Source: Rhexocercosporidium sp. MPI-PUGE-AT-0058 (lineage: Eukaryota; Ascomycota; Leotiomycetes; Helotiales). From it: a stretch of DNA of 64,000 bases. The notes under the pieces are model-generated. The model worked only from the letters and a program-made list of their open reading frames with translations, had not been told where the DNA came from and did not search any database. Shown piece after piece: positions 11,616 through 22,366 of this stretch (position 1 is the stretch's first letter; every line of letters begins with the position of its first letter). The position numbers and the translations under genes were made by a program. Location of the stretch: assembly GCA_020746875.1 (NCBI GenBank), contig JAGTJL010000030.1, positions 62,001 through 126,000 of the forward strand, in the 5' to 3' direction.

Positions 11616-11888
11616 CTACAACATCTTGACCTCCATCCTATTCAGAACCAGCAGTCTTCTCGACCAATTTGTGTAACTCTCCCGTCGACTAAGTCTGAGA
11701 ATATCCTTCGTCCTTACACTGTGGGCATTCCTCTTGCACCTTGGAGGAGCCCATTGCGCCTCCATCATCTTATCCCCTGTACAATCTGAACCTCTGTTCT
11801 GAACTTCTGTACACCTGTCTGGTTTGAAGATGCTTTTGGTACTGTGCCCACACTTCCATATCTTTTTTGCAACGTGCCTTTTGCACAT
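11616..11888 (-). CDS. Hypothetical small Cys-rich protein
   Basis: A 90-residue ORF beginning MCKRHVAKKIWKCGHSTKS, with Cys pairs at the start (C..., CGH), then C, C and C in the middle. This resembles unnamed fungal small proteins that begin MCKR...F.CGH and carry scattered Cys that could bind zinc. There is no signal peptide. The C-terminal third lacks Cys and may not be conserved. It lies 3 bp from the stop of the convergent kinase-like gene, so the ORF could overlap that gene's 3' UTR. It may be untranslated; no function is proposed. Confidence 0.35.
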   Translation of the reverse strand: MCKRHVAKKIWKCGHSTKSIFKPDRCTEVQNRGSDCTGDKMMEAQWAPPRCKRNAHSVRTKDILRLSRRESYTNWSRRLLVLNRMEVKML

Positions 11889-12880
11889 TGCTAGTACGGC
11901 GTTGGAGTTTCGCGTGTTAGGTAGCTAATGTAGAGGGATAGAGGTCTCAACACATAAACAAATTGTTAGCGTGGAGTTTCTAAAGGAGGATTTCTGAAAG
12001 AATCTATGTACTTATTGTCCCCCTCCAAGAGTTTGAGCTATTTAAGCGAGAAGGCAAAACCATGAATTTCCTACTACGCTTATAAACTTATATAGCTCTA
12101 CCAATTTTGAAGGTATTTAAGTAAAAATTACACTTATTGATTCGTTAGCCTCTTCTCTTTAATTATATTTAAAAATTAAATAATTCGAGTATAAACTCAC
12201 CTCAATATTTTGTTTGCTACTTATTTGCCGCGATATAAGCTTTAATCTTATAGCTCATGCTCTGGTATAAAGCGTCGAACCTTGCTTTTAGAATAGCTGC
12301 TTAATACACTTTAAGGGCCTCTTTTATATTCTCCCGGTCCTGCTCCGACTTTCCTTTGCAAGCTAAGAGTTCGAGATATATTTATATTATTATTTGCTTA
12401 AAGGGGTGCCAAATATACTCGATCGGGTTAAGATCCGAGCTATAAAGTAATTAATTCATAATAATTATATCACGTTTTGTAAATTAATCCCGAACTTTAT
12501 AAATAGTATAAATCGGGGCGTTATCTTATATAAATATATAACCTGGATTATTTAATTCCTTATATTACAGCTCGACTTGACTATTTAAGACCTTAATATA
12601 CAAGTTGTCGGAATATTTATGCTTCTTGAACTCAAAATCTCGATTTATAATATATAAATCGGATCGCCCGTTATCCTAAAAGCACTTTTAAACTATTATA
12701 ATTATACTTTTTGATAATTTATAAGTTTCGATTATATTATAATCTTATTTTTAAGCCAGAATACGAAATACTTATTTCGTCTTTTTGCCCTTTCCTTGCT
12801 TAACAGAATACTTGTTATTTTATATCACTAAACCTTATTCCTTAGTACTTATATTTCTATACCGTATATACTAAGTAAGC

Positions 12881-15800
12881 TGTTACGGCTGGCTAAAGGT
12901 TAATACGGTGCAAGAGATAGCTTTGTATTTGGACCGAAAGCTACGCTCAGAATCAAGAAGAAAAGACAAGGAGAAAAGGAGAGCTCTCTATAAGAGGGAG
13001 CTCTAGTATAAATACACAAAGGGTCTCTCTAGCCTTTCCCGATTAGGTCTAGCACCATAGTTGCCAGGCCAAGGCAATGCTACGAGCAAAGCAGCCTCCA
13101 CGTGACCAAAGCAGCCTTAATCAGTGTGGTCGATAGTTTTCTCGTTTTAGGCAAAACGGGAACGAACGGCCGTTCGTTTATGCTAACTCGAAACGGACTG
13201 GCGTCCGTTTTAGCGGCTTAAGACGGCCGTTAGTTAGTTAAATCTTTAACGGAACAGAGTAGTTTTAACTCGTTTTAGTATAGTTCTCGTAAAGCCTCCC
13301 GCGATTAATGCTATACTTTCTCTTACGAAAACCTTAAGAAATAAGAAAAATATCTAAATATAAACTTTTATTAAACTTTAATATAAATATATAAAATTAA
13401 ATTTGAATTTAAGCTATAATATAAATCTTTTATTTAACGTATTATTTATAATTTTCCGCTTTATAATTATAAAGAAAAACAGAATTGAAGTTAAGTTACT
13501 CTTAACGCGATTCTTTTAAAGATATATAATTTACGGAACTACTAAAATACCTTCCTTAACTTAACGTCGACGTGTAAATAATAATATTAATAGCTTTAGA
13601 AGCCTATTAATTCCTAGAAGACGTAGAAGCCGTTAAGTACATTTAAATTTCGCTCCGCTACTTATAAAAGACGATATAATACCTCTAGTTCTTATTAATT
13701 TAGACTCGATAACTCGCAGAGTATTCTTAAAGCTTTTTAGCCCTTTAAAACCTTTAATAAAAAGCCCTAAACGTTAGGCTTAAGTATTTTAGCATATGCC
13801 GAGTAAGAATATTAACGAACGATATTACGATAAGGCTATAAGCAAGGAAATATAACGCTATAACTATTATAAAAAGGCGTATTATATAAATAATAGCACA
13901 AGGTCTGCGGAGAACTATTTAGCTACTTATAAATTAAAGAAAAGTAACCTTTGAGGTATAACTATTACTTATAGCGATTTTACACGTTAATAGCCTCTTA
14001 TAGCTGTTTTTAAACGTCAATTCGAGATAAGGGAAGAATCTCGATTTAAGCGGCGTAATATAGGATTAATTAACGGCAATTCCATCGATCCAGATAAGCT
14101 AGAGCTTCTTTATACTAAGTATAATAAGCATTCTCACCTGTTTTTAATGCTAACTCTCTGTAGATTTATTTTAATTTACTTTTAACTTTTACGACTCGTT
14201 AAAAAATAAGAATTCCGCGAACTCCTCGAATACCTCAATCCTAATATTACGTGCTAGCTCCTTCGGTCTTACTTTATAATTAATATATAGGTTAAACGGC
14301 AATTTAAAGCTTATAAAGTAAGAGTTAAACATAACGTTAAAGAAGCTCTATTAAAGATACACGTCTCTTGCGATATATAGACTTCAATAAATAGCCTCTT
14401 AATACTTATAGTTATCTTTTATTACGTCAGAGCTAATAGAAAAATAAAGAGAATTATAATAAGGATAAAAGAGGTCTTTAATAATAAAATAAAAGAAAAT
14501 CTAGCTATTATAATTATAAAAATAATCAAGAATTAAGAGGTTTAAGAGATATTAAGATATTTTATAATAAATAACGCGACAGATAACGACGTTATAATAA
14601 GATATTTTATATTTAATATATTTATTGCTTTCTTTATAGCTTTTATTAATAATTTAAGTAAGATCTCCGTAAATCCTTTAGCATTCGATACGACCTTATC
14701 TCTTATAGATTACGCTATACCGGCTATATTATTAACCTCTCTGCGAAAGCCTTCTTATTTATTACCGACAACGAGACTATCGAATCTGTAAACGACGAAG
14801 AGGTAATAAATCGGTGGCTATAACAGATTATAAAATAAATAAGAGAATAACGTTAAAAGAGACTTTTTAAAAAGTTTTATAATTTCGTCGTTTTTGTTTA
14901 ACGTAGCACTTTACGTTTATAAAAGTTCTTTACTTTATTTGAAAATCGTTATTTATATAAAAATAACTTAACGCGTTAGAATTCTTAATTTATAATATTA
15001 AAAGTTACGCTTTTATTATAAGACGCGATTAAAAAGTATTTTATAACTTATAAAAAAGTAGAAATTAAACGAGATTGCCTGAACACGGAAGAATAAAGGA
15101 TTTTAAGTAAAATTAAGAGCTTTTTAAATATCTTTAAGTCATTTACTAAATCTTTTAAAAGCTACGGAGCTTCTCTCGATCGAGTTCTCCCCTTAATAGA
15201 CTTTATACTTGCTCACTTTAAGAAGGCAAAAGAGAAATATAAAGATAACGTTAAGATATCTACTATAATTAATTCGAGGTGGTAGAAGATGGATAAATAT
15301 TACGGCAAAAGCGACAAATCTTTAGCTTACGCCGCGGCTCTCTTATTAAATCCCGCACGCAAATAATCGTATATTAAGCAATTCTGGAGGCCCTCTTAAT
15401 AAGAGAAGGCAAAGGCAGGCGTTAAGAAGCTCTAGGAGGACAAATATAAGTTAGAATCGATTATTCCGACTGCTCCGGCGCTTTATACACCTTTTAATAA
15501 CGAGTTCGAGCTCTAGCTGCGTCGAATCGATACGCCGACGTCTGTTATAAACGAATATGACTAATATTATAAGACGGAGTATATTTACGGCTATAACGAC
15601 GCTCTTAATTAGTAGCTTAAGCCTGCGTAACGGAAATCCTTCCTAAACCTCTCTCGAATAGCTCTTAATATACTCTCTCTTCCGGCAATATCCTCTGATT
15701 TAGAACGTACGTTTTCTGCGGCAAAAATCACTCTTTCGGATTGTCGGAATAAGATAAATATATAAATAATTAAATATTTAAAATACTTAAAGTCGTGGAC

Positions 15801-16119
15801 TGGTTTAATTAAGTAAGAGCTTAAAGTAAGAGATATAAAGATTTAATAGAATACTATTCTAAGAGGGCCGGGTATTAAAGAAGCAATTAAAAACGTAATA
15901 GAGGCAATTTTATAAGTACGTTTGTCCGTCCGTTTTTAGTAACGACCCCGTTACGTTTGTTTAGATGCTTACAAAACGCATTATAATTCGTTCTTAGCTC
16001 TAAAAACGTCAGTTAGTTTAAGAGCCTCAAAACTACCCCGTTGAACGACCGTTTAACTATCGACTACATTGGCCTTAATAGCTGTGTCGGTAATACGAGG
16101 CGCATCGGAGGTCGTAACA
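12881..16119 (-). repeat. Solo LTR (281 bp without the hAT inside it)
   Basis: The two pieces 12881-13121 and 16080-16119 form one unit. On the minus strand it begins TGTTACGACC and ends GCCGTAACA, giving TG...CA termini. A 5-bp direct repeat TAAGC flanks it (12876-12880 and 16120-16124). It has no partner LTR in this window, so it is probably a recombination remnant of an LTR retrotransposon; family unknown. It contains a TATAAG-type element in its middle. It interrupts the Tc1 transposase between ARL and the next residue. Confidence 0.8.
13122..16071 (+). mobile_element. hAT transposon (2950 bp), RIP-degraded
   Basis: The ends read CAGTGTGGTCGATAGTT (left) and CAATGTAGTCGATAGTT (right, minus strand). 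A perfect 8-bp target duplication GCCTTAAT occurs at 13114-13121 and 16072-16079, diagnostic for hAT elements. The plus strand keeps the C-terminal dimerisation domain at about 15645-15770: FLNLSRIALNILSLPAISSD then LERTFSAAKITLSDCRNK, matching the fungal '(Y/F)P.LSr.AldiLsiPa.S...ERvFS.ak' signature. Upstream sequence has many stops and is strongly TA-enriched. Both ends carry repeated ACGGNCGTT-like subterminal motifs, typical binding sites of hAT transposases. Confidence 0.9.
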
Positions 16120-17127
16120 TAAGCCGTGCCGCTTTATATTCTTCCGTAAGCTCAGGTCTCTTTTTAGCTCTCTAATTGCGTATATTATACTTTAAAAGCT
16201 CTCGCTTAATCGTAGAGTCGGAATATTTCTTCACTTGCGTATCTCGGACCTCCTGATATATATCGTTGAGATTATTTTTAATATGGCGTACGAGAGATCG
16301 TCTATTTCGTATTGAATAAACGATTAGTATACCGGATTTTGGAAGAGAAGCTTCTTCTGTGCGGAAGTAGGCAGTTACGAGAATTAATCGTATAACTTTG
16401 CGGGAGACTTTGAAGAGGGCTATAATACTCCTGGATTTTATATTATTAGTATAAGCCTATTCAATACGACTTTTTTTTATAAGAGGTAAGATCCTTCCCA
16501 CGAGTGATATTTGAGTCTAAGAGACTAAGGGGATTGCGTTGTAGTGGCATTTTATTATAGGATTAATAGGGTAAAGAAAGCTGTATCGCGAAAATTCGCG
16601 CTTTTACGCGTTTTCGGCTAATAATTATGATTTAAGTATAGTACCTTGGTGAGCAAAATTTCCGGTGATTTGCTCTGTAGGGTTGGAGCCGACAAGGCAG
16701 TTTGATAAAGAGTAGAAAGCTATTATTGCGATAAGAGCAGGAGGTCTTGATTAGCTCTCTTCCAGTAAACGGTGGCCATGCAACACTGCTGCCTCGAGAG
16801 CAAGTGTTGAAATTTTATGAATCATCCTCATCCTTCACTCGCAGTCTTTGACGAATCGCGGAACTAGCCACTCCGCGTGCTCTTGTGCATGAAACCGCGC
16901 CACGATCCATTGTTCTGTGATTTCCGCGGAGTGGTACGCGACGACTTGGGACTGGGTGGGAACCAGCTTCCCCTTTGACCCTTTCTACGACCCTACGCGA
17001 GGCTGAGGCTCTAAGAGGTATATTCAGCCTTGGATCTACCGGGTTAGTTGGACAGCATTTCATGGAGCGTAGTTTAACCTTTCCGTCCCTACTTCTTATC
17101 TTCATTACTTTTAGATAGAATATAGTT

Positions 17128-17788
17128 TTAGATACAATTACAACGTGGTCCATTTGATTCCCGAACTAAAACTAAAGTGCCACCACAATCGTGATAATGG
17201 GATTCATTTGATTTGCCACAAGATATGAAATAATCCCAAATAGTTTGAACCTGATGCACCTTTTCTGCCTGAAGGCATTGGAACTCAGATGCACCGGGCA
17301 CGATAGCGATAGTGGCCGAGGAGACTCCTTTGAGCTCTTGAATATACAGAATTCCAGACCATGGCATTACCAAGTCTGTCTCGCACCAAAAGCTTTCTAT
17401 CCATCCCATGAAAACAATAGTTTATTTCCTGACTTTCTGGACACATCCAAGCCCCAGACAAATAGAAAGCGCCCCTATTTGCTTAGCCAGGAATTCAGGT
17501 CCTCCCAAAAACACCACATGACGTCGCTCATCAACTCAAACATTCACCCAATGTAGTAGAGGAGTCTAGCTCCCAAGAAACTACCTTGTGGCAATCTCCC
17601 AACTTTTCTACTTTGGAAACAAGGCCATCGGAGCCAATTTCAAGGTCGTATTCAATCACTGACGGCTCGGTGGTATCCTCAATAGGTCTCATGCCGCTTT
17701 CCAAGCTTTCAGTCGACTCAGGTCCAACGTCGACTTTTATCAAGTTGAAACCTTGCAATATGGTCCATGTGATCAATGAGACAAACAT
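17128..17788 (-). other. Unresolved hypothetical gene (two ORF blocks)
   Basis: Two minus-strand ORFs could be exons of one gene. The first (17788-17531) starts MFVSLITWTILQGFNLI and has a GTAGTT donor-like site after GDCHK. The second (17409-17128) includes TIWDYFISCGKSNESHYHDC and ends PRCNCI, with five Cys. No intron I tried joins them in phase, so this may be a decayed gene. The start lies 9 bp from a 21-base C tract that may have truncated the 5' end. No family recognised. Confidence 0.25.
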
Positions 17789-17797
17789 AACAATAAG

Positions 17798-17818
17798 CCC
17801 CCCCCCCCCCCCCCCCCC
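17798..17818. repeat. C(21) homopolymer
   Basis: A run of 21 cytosines on the plus strand, immediately upstream of the minus-strand ORF that starts at 17788. It is the longest homopolymer noticed in the window, and its true length is hard to sequence. Confidence 0.95.
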
Positions 17819-17969
17819 GAAGAGTGGGCCAATCTACCTATCAAGAAACGCTACGGGTTCAATTTTGATTCTGTTTTCAAAATGCTTTGTCAGGCGTGTG
17901 AAGATATATTCCGTTGCACATCTGTGGATTACTTGCTTTTACCACGGTTGGGCTCTTATGTGTATAACC

Positions 17970-18758
17970 TAGCCGACCGGGAGGTATGTTAATCAACGCA
18001 GCGTAATCGATGAATAGAATATTGAATAACGTTTGTACTCTAGAATCCGTCGAAGGCTAAAAATGCTTGTCCGAAAATTCTATTGGTAGAATTATAAATC
18101 CGGATTAACGACTATATCGCGCCTTTTAGCTATCCTTGTTTAAGATATTTATTCTCTTACTTCGAATTCCATTATAGAATCCGAGATTCAAATACTTTAA
18201 AATTTGATCAGCTGTGGAAGATACTATAGAGGGGGGTCGGTTAGTCTGAGTGTGATAGGACAGTCAGTGGCTTAGGTTCGAGTTGAGGGAACCAGCACTT
18301 ACTATCTGCATAGGACTCAACAGCATGTTTCGTTCGATCTCAAGCTAATTTTCAGTCTCATTGATTGATAGAATGAGACGTCAAGTGCCAAGACCTTTGC
18401 TGAGGTTTATACATTGTTTGTTGGTTTATGTGATGCTGTTCTTCCTTTACCCCTTTTTCATTATTTCAGAGTACACTCATCGTTTTTAATACAGATCTGA
18501 TCAGATTGCATTGGGATGCATTACTTCTATTTTCATTCACCGAGGTGCTGTTATGTTTGTGGCTTGCCAATACATCGTGTACGCGCGCGGTTCTGTGGCC
18601 AAGCATTGTATTGGTACACCGAGGCTGGCTCACCGAGTACCTAAGATTATGTGTATCTTCGAGTCATTTATCTTTCGATTTGTTTTCTGTATTAGCAGTT
18701 CATTCTGTTCTTTTGTATTTCGTATTCGAGGGTTCATATTTGTCTTTTCCTTGCTGCC
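17970..18758. other. AT-rich relic and HET-gene upstream region
   Basis: 17980-18240 is TA-enriched and looks like a short RIP-degraded repeat fragment with no recognisable coding sequence. 18240-18758 has ordinary composition and probably holds the promoter and 5' UTR of the HET gene; ORFs here are T-rich and not gene-like. Confidence 0.4.
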
Positions 18759-21245
18759 ATGAGTTCCTCCCTAGTACGCAAACAACTTTCGCAGCAAGAT
18801 CCAGACGACGAGCCGAGTGGGAAACGCACGAAACCAAACACGAAACCAAACACGATACCAAACACGATACCAAACACGATACCTGAGATATGTGCACGTT
18901 GCGCAAATCTTGATCTAGATACCGCAATCCAGCGAGCCTCAAATTTATACCGCGACATCAAAAATGGGACAGCACTTCCGCCTCCGCCTGGTTTGGTGAA
19001 GTCATCTAACGGGCGACTGTACTACTCAGACGCCATATGCATACACGAATTCGGTGCCCGTCTATCGATACCCTCCAACTGTCCACTGTGCACATTCTTT
19101 AGGGCTCTACGAGTGAAAGTTCAGCCCGACATCGCCGACCAGCGGTATAAACTCCTTGCTTTCCGCAGTAGCGAGAGTTGGATGTTCAGACTCGACTCGC
19201 TACAAAACAGTGGCTCGTGGGATGAGATACAAGACACGGTATTCATGGCCGTGGTACCGGACGATGAAGAGATCCCGTCATGCTGTCATGAAGAGTTTTG
19301 GCTCGAGAAGGATATCCCGAGCGTGGGTGGCATTTATCGCTTAAGAGCTGAGGAGTCAACGGATACGGATCCGAATATTTTAGTCCGGGCGAGAGAGATG
19401 GATGGGAGGGTAAATCTGGGTCTTGTGAGATCTTGGTTGGATGATATATGTCGGAAGCATCATGGTAAGGCGTGTGGGTTGGTGAAGGATTGTGAACCTG
19501 TCGAGAGGGGTTTTAGGCTTATTGATTGCTGGGCTAAGGAGCCTGCTGTGAAGGATAAGGCTTGGGGTGCGACATATGCTGCGCTGAGCTATGTGTGGGG
19601 GACAAGTCTAGCGGATATGGAGGATTGGCCAACTACTGTGCTAGATGCAATTGCAGTGACCAAAGAACTGGGGCTACGATATCTCTGGGTCGATAGGTTG
19701 TGCATCAACCAAAATGATACCGAGGAGAAAGGATACCTCATATCGCGAATGACCACTATCTACGAAGCAGCAGATTTCACCATCGTCGCCGCGGCCGGAT
19801 CAGGAGCAAGCCATGGGCTCCCAGGGGTCCGATCAACATCACGGAACCCGCAGCCGAAATACTTCCTCGATAGCGGAAGTCTTCTCCTCTCCACGTTCCC
19901 CGATCCACGACGTGACGTTCTCGAATCGTCACACTGGACACGAGGCTGGACGTATCAAGAAGGGATCCTATCAAAACGAAGAATCGTATTCACAGAGAAC
20001 CAAGTGTACTGGGAGTGTCAAGGAATGGCCACGCAAGAGAGCCTTAACATGCCACTCTTCCTGACACCAGCATTCGAGGACCGCGTCGACGATTCCGAGC
20101 TGCGCATGGCAGATTTCATGCTGACAGGGATCTTCAAGACGGATGCCTATAGTGGCGGGATATCGAGTAATCAAGCTGATATGGTAATCATGGAAGACGA
20201 TGCGTTTAGACTCGATTATGGATTCCCTGTCCATCAGGGAGCTACAACTCGTGCGCAGTTGCGGAGTTTGAATGAGCATATCCGGGCGTTCTCGAAGAGG
20301 AATCTGAGTTATGATTCAGATGTCCTTCCTGCGTTTTCTGGAATCCTCGGTATGTATAAGTCGAATGAGGATTTGAGCTTGCTTCATGGAATGCCGATCT
20401 GGTATGGTGATATCTGTACTCAGTCAGGGGCGCAGATCAGTTTTGCGCTGACCGTTACGTCGTGGTACCATCGTGCTGGGTCGAGTCATCAGCTTTTTGT
20501 GTCGGAGCCTTGTGAGCGCAGGACTCATCTACCATCTTGGTGCTGGGCGGCGTGGAAGGGACCGGTAACTTGGCGGTCGCCTCCAGATTTCGAACATGGT
20601 GCTTTTCTGGGGGATTTAATCGCGACAGATGTTGAGAGTTTGAAGTTTCTCTGAGCTGCTGATATCTCCCTCCGTCAGGAAAGTCATGGCCAGGGACAAG
20701 GTCTTCAAGCACCCATATATCTGCGTGATAGATCTGCTCCAACAAAAACTCGCATAGCATCCGAGAACCCAACATTGATGCACATCAAAGCACCACTAGT
20801 CCTGAAATACTTCCACCGCATACCCACGAAGAAACAATGGAGCTGGGTACGCAGACCAGGGCGACCCGGTCGCGAGTCTTTGAATGCTGAATCAACGGGC
20901 TGGGACGAAACGTGGCATCGTATCGCGGGTAGGCTGAGCTTCATTGCTGTGTCTGTGCCTATGACGGGGGAGGAGTGGACGAGAGGACATGAGGAGGGGA
21001 GATTGGTGAGTGTGCTGTTGTTTGCAAGTAAGGATCCAAGCTCTGAGCATTCGAGGGCGAGGTTCTTGACTGTGAGGAAGGTGGAGAGTGCAGATCGGGA
21101 AGGGGAAAGGGAAGGGAGGTGTGAAAGGGTGGGTGTGGTGATGCTTATTGTGCCGAGTGTGTCGCTGGTTAAGTGTGCGAGTGTTAGGGATTTTTTGAAG
21201 CAGATTCCTGTGCATGAGGGAGATGGAGAGATGGTTGTTCAGTGA
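18759..21245 (+). CDS. HET-domain protein, one in-frame stop or small intron
   Basis: Heterokaryon-incompatibility family protein, usually involved in non-self recognition and programmed cell death. The main ORF is 18759-20654. The HET core is clear: TYAALSYVWG near residue 270, RYLWVDRLCINQND near 308 and TRGWTYQEGILSKRRIVF near 394, then LPSWCWAAWKG near the end. The TGA at 20652-20654 is in frame with a further reading frame to 21245 that looks like the natural C-terminus (HIKAPLVLKYFHRIPTKKQW and more). Either the TGA is a nonsense mutation or it is removed by a 48-nt intron with a weak GTTGAG donor, a CTGAT branch and a GTCAG acceptor; both keep frame. The N-terminus has a five-unit 12-bp repeat coding KPNT/IPNT. 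Full length would be about 812-828 residues. Confidence 0.8.
18829..18888 (+). repeat. 12-bp coding tandem repeat
   Basis: Five 12-bp units in the HET gene: two of CGAAACCAAACA, two of CGATACCAAACA and a diverged last copy. They encode a KPNT/IPNT tetrapeptide array at residues 24-43, and unit changes keep frame. Copy number may vary between strains. Confidence 0.9.
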
Positions 21246-21420
21246 GAGGTATGCAATATATTTTCTTGTTGGAGTTGTCAATATTAGAGTTTTGTGCTTT
21301 GTACGCCGGGAGGTCTGTGGGTTCGCTTAGACCTTACATACAGTAAACAAAGACACCCTTCACCATCCTTCACCATCACTCAGCAATGCCCTTCCATCCC
21401 CAACCCAGCTCAACTCAAAC

Positions 21421-22366
21421 TCAGACCCTAGCAACGACGAAAGCCGCCGCGGCAGGAGCATCTTTCGCGTAGGTAAGATGAGCATCAGCGCCACCCCTGC
21501 CAGTACAGATAATATCGCCAGTGTGGCAAATCTGGTTCGTCTTTGAAGCAGGAACATTTCCGACCGCATCTGGGTAATCTGGGTCACCAAAGACGACAAC
21601 TAGGATAGGTATTATTATTTAGCTCTTGTTTTCTTCACGCTTTGGCTGGATGAGCTGGAAGGTGAGAGACAGGCGGGGGGAAGTCAACTGACCAGCAGCT
21701 ATTTTAGCCGTCACAGCAGCAGTAAGTTTCTCGGCTGCGTTGTGTAGGATTTGTGCGCCTTGAGAGTAACCGCCGACCACAATTTTGGTGCTGGGGCATT
21801 GGGTGCTGGCTTGGTTGATGGTGTTTAGGTAGGTTGTGCTTCCGGATGGGGAGCCTCCCAAGAGGTATCTGACCAATGTTAGCTCATCATACACTTGTTC
21901 AGACCGTGCACCAGAAAATATGAACGCAATAGGAATCGGTTTGTTGTAATAATAAAAACATGAGCAGGATGTCTTACCCGAGAACCGAAGCATCATACTC
22001 AATGCCCTGAACAGCGACCTTGTCCGTCCCCAATGAAGCTCTGATGGCTGCCACCCAAGCTGGACCAGGGGAGCTTCCATCACCCATATTACCGTTCTCG
22101 CCCGTACCCTTAGCGTAGAGAACAGTGACTGCTTTACAAGCTCCTGACAAGCCGTTCTCATTGACGGGGTCGGCGGCTGCCTCGAGAGCCGAGATGCTGT
22201 TCAGCGTTTCGACTTTTCCCATAGAGGCCGCTTGTTGGAGGGAGATGGTTGCACTGATTGTGGCATCGCTGGTGCTGTCACTGGAGACATCCCGGGCTTG
22301 GACGTAAGGTAAGGCTGATGCCAGACCCAAGAAGGGGAGGGCGGAGAGGAGGGTTGAGGTCTTCAT
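21421..22366 (-). CDS. Cutinase (secreted)
   Basis: Serine esterase that hydrolyses plant cutin. Three exons: 22366-21978, 21868-21693 and 21599-21421, with donors GTAAGA and GTCAGT and acceptors CAG and TAG, giving 247 residues. A signal peptide is evident (MKTSTLLSALPFLGLASALP). The catalytic triad is in place: Ser in VVGGYSQGA, Asp in CHTGDIICTG and His in DAHLTYAKDA, with the usual VVVFGDPDY strand before. Cys in ACKAV, QCPST, ICH and IIC can form the two conserved disulphides. A roughly 60-residue Ala/Ser/Thr-rich stretch lies between the signal peptide and the catalytic domain. It converges on the HET gene, with about 175 bp between stops. Confidence 0.93.

Larger units (their letters stand above)
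12080..16677 (-). mobile_element. Tc1/mariner transposon split by nested insertions
   Basis: Minus-strand Tc1-like element, RIP-degraded. The N-terminal half (about 16130-16600) reads NRRSLVRHIKNNLNDIYQEV and RAKKRPELTEEYKAARL, matching the helix-turn-helix and 'akkrP.Lt...k.aRl.wa' part of fungal Tc1 transposases. The C-terminal half (about 12100-12870) keeps QDNAPIYT, the second catalytic Asp motif, and LNPIEYIW, the third. The two halves are separated by a solo LTR that itself contains a hAT element; removing both joins ARL to its continuation. The right end is placed at 16677 because TA follows an end-like sequence that reads CAGAGCAAATCACCGG on the minus strand. The left end near 12080 is only approximate, as I found no matching inverted repeat. 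Confidence 0.75.

Noticed and set aside
16815..17153. 112-codon minus-strand Arg-rich ORF
   Set aside because: No recognisable motif; composition suggests a chance ORF beyond the Tc1 right end.
20892..21281. His/Thr-rich minus-strand ORF
   Set aside because: Antisense shadow of the HET gene C-terminal extension.
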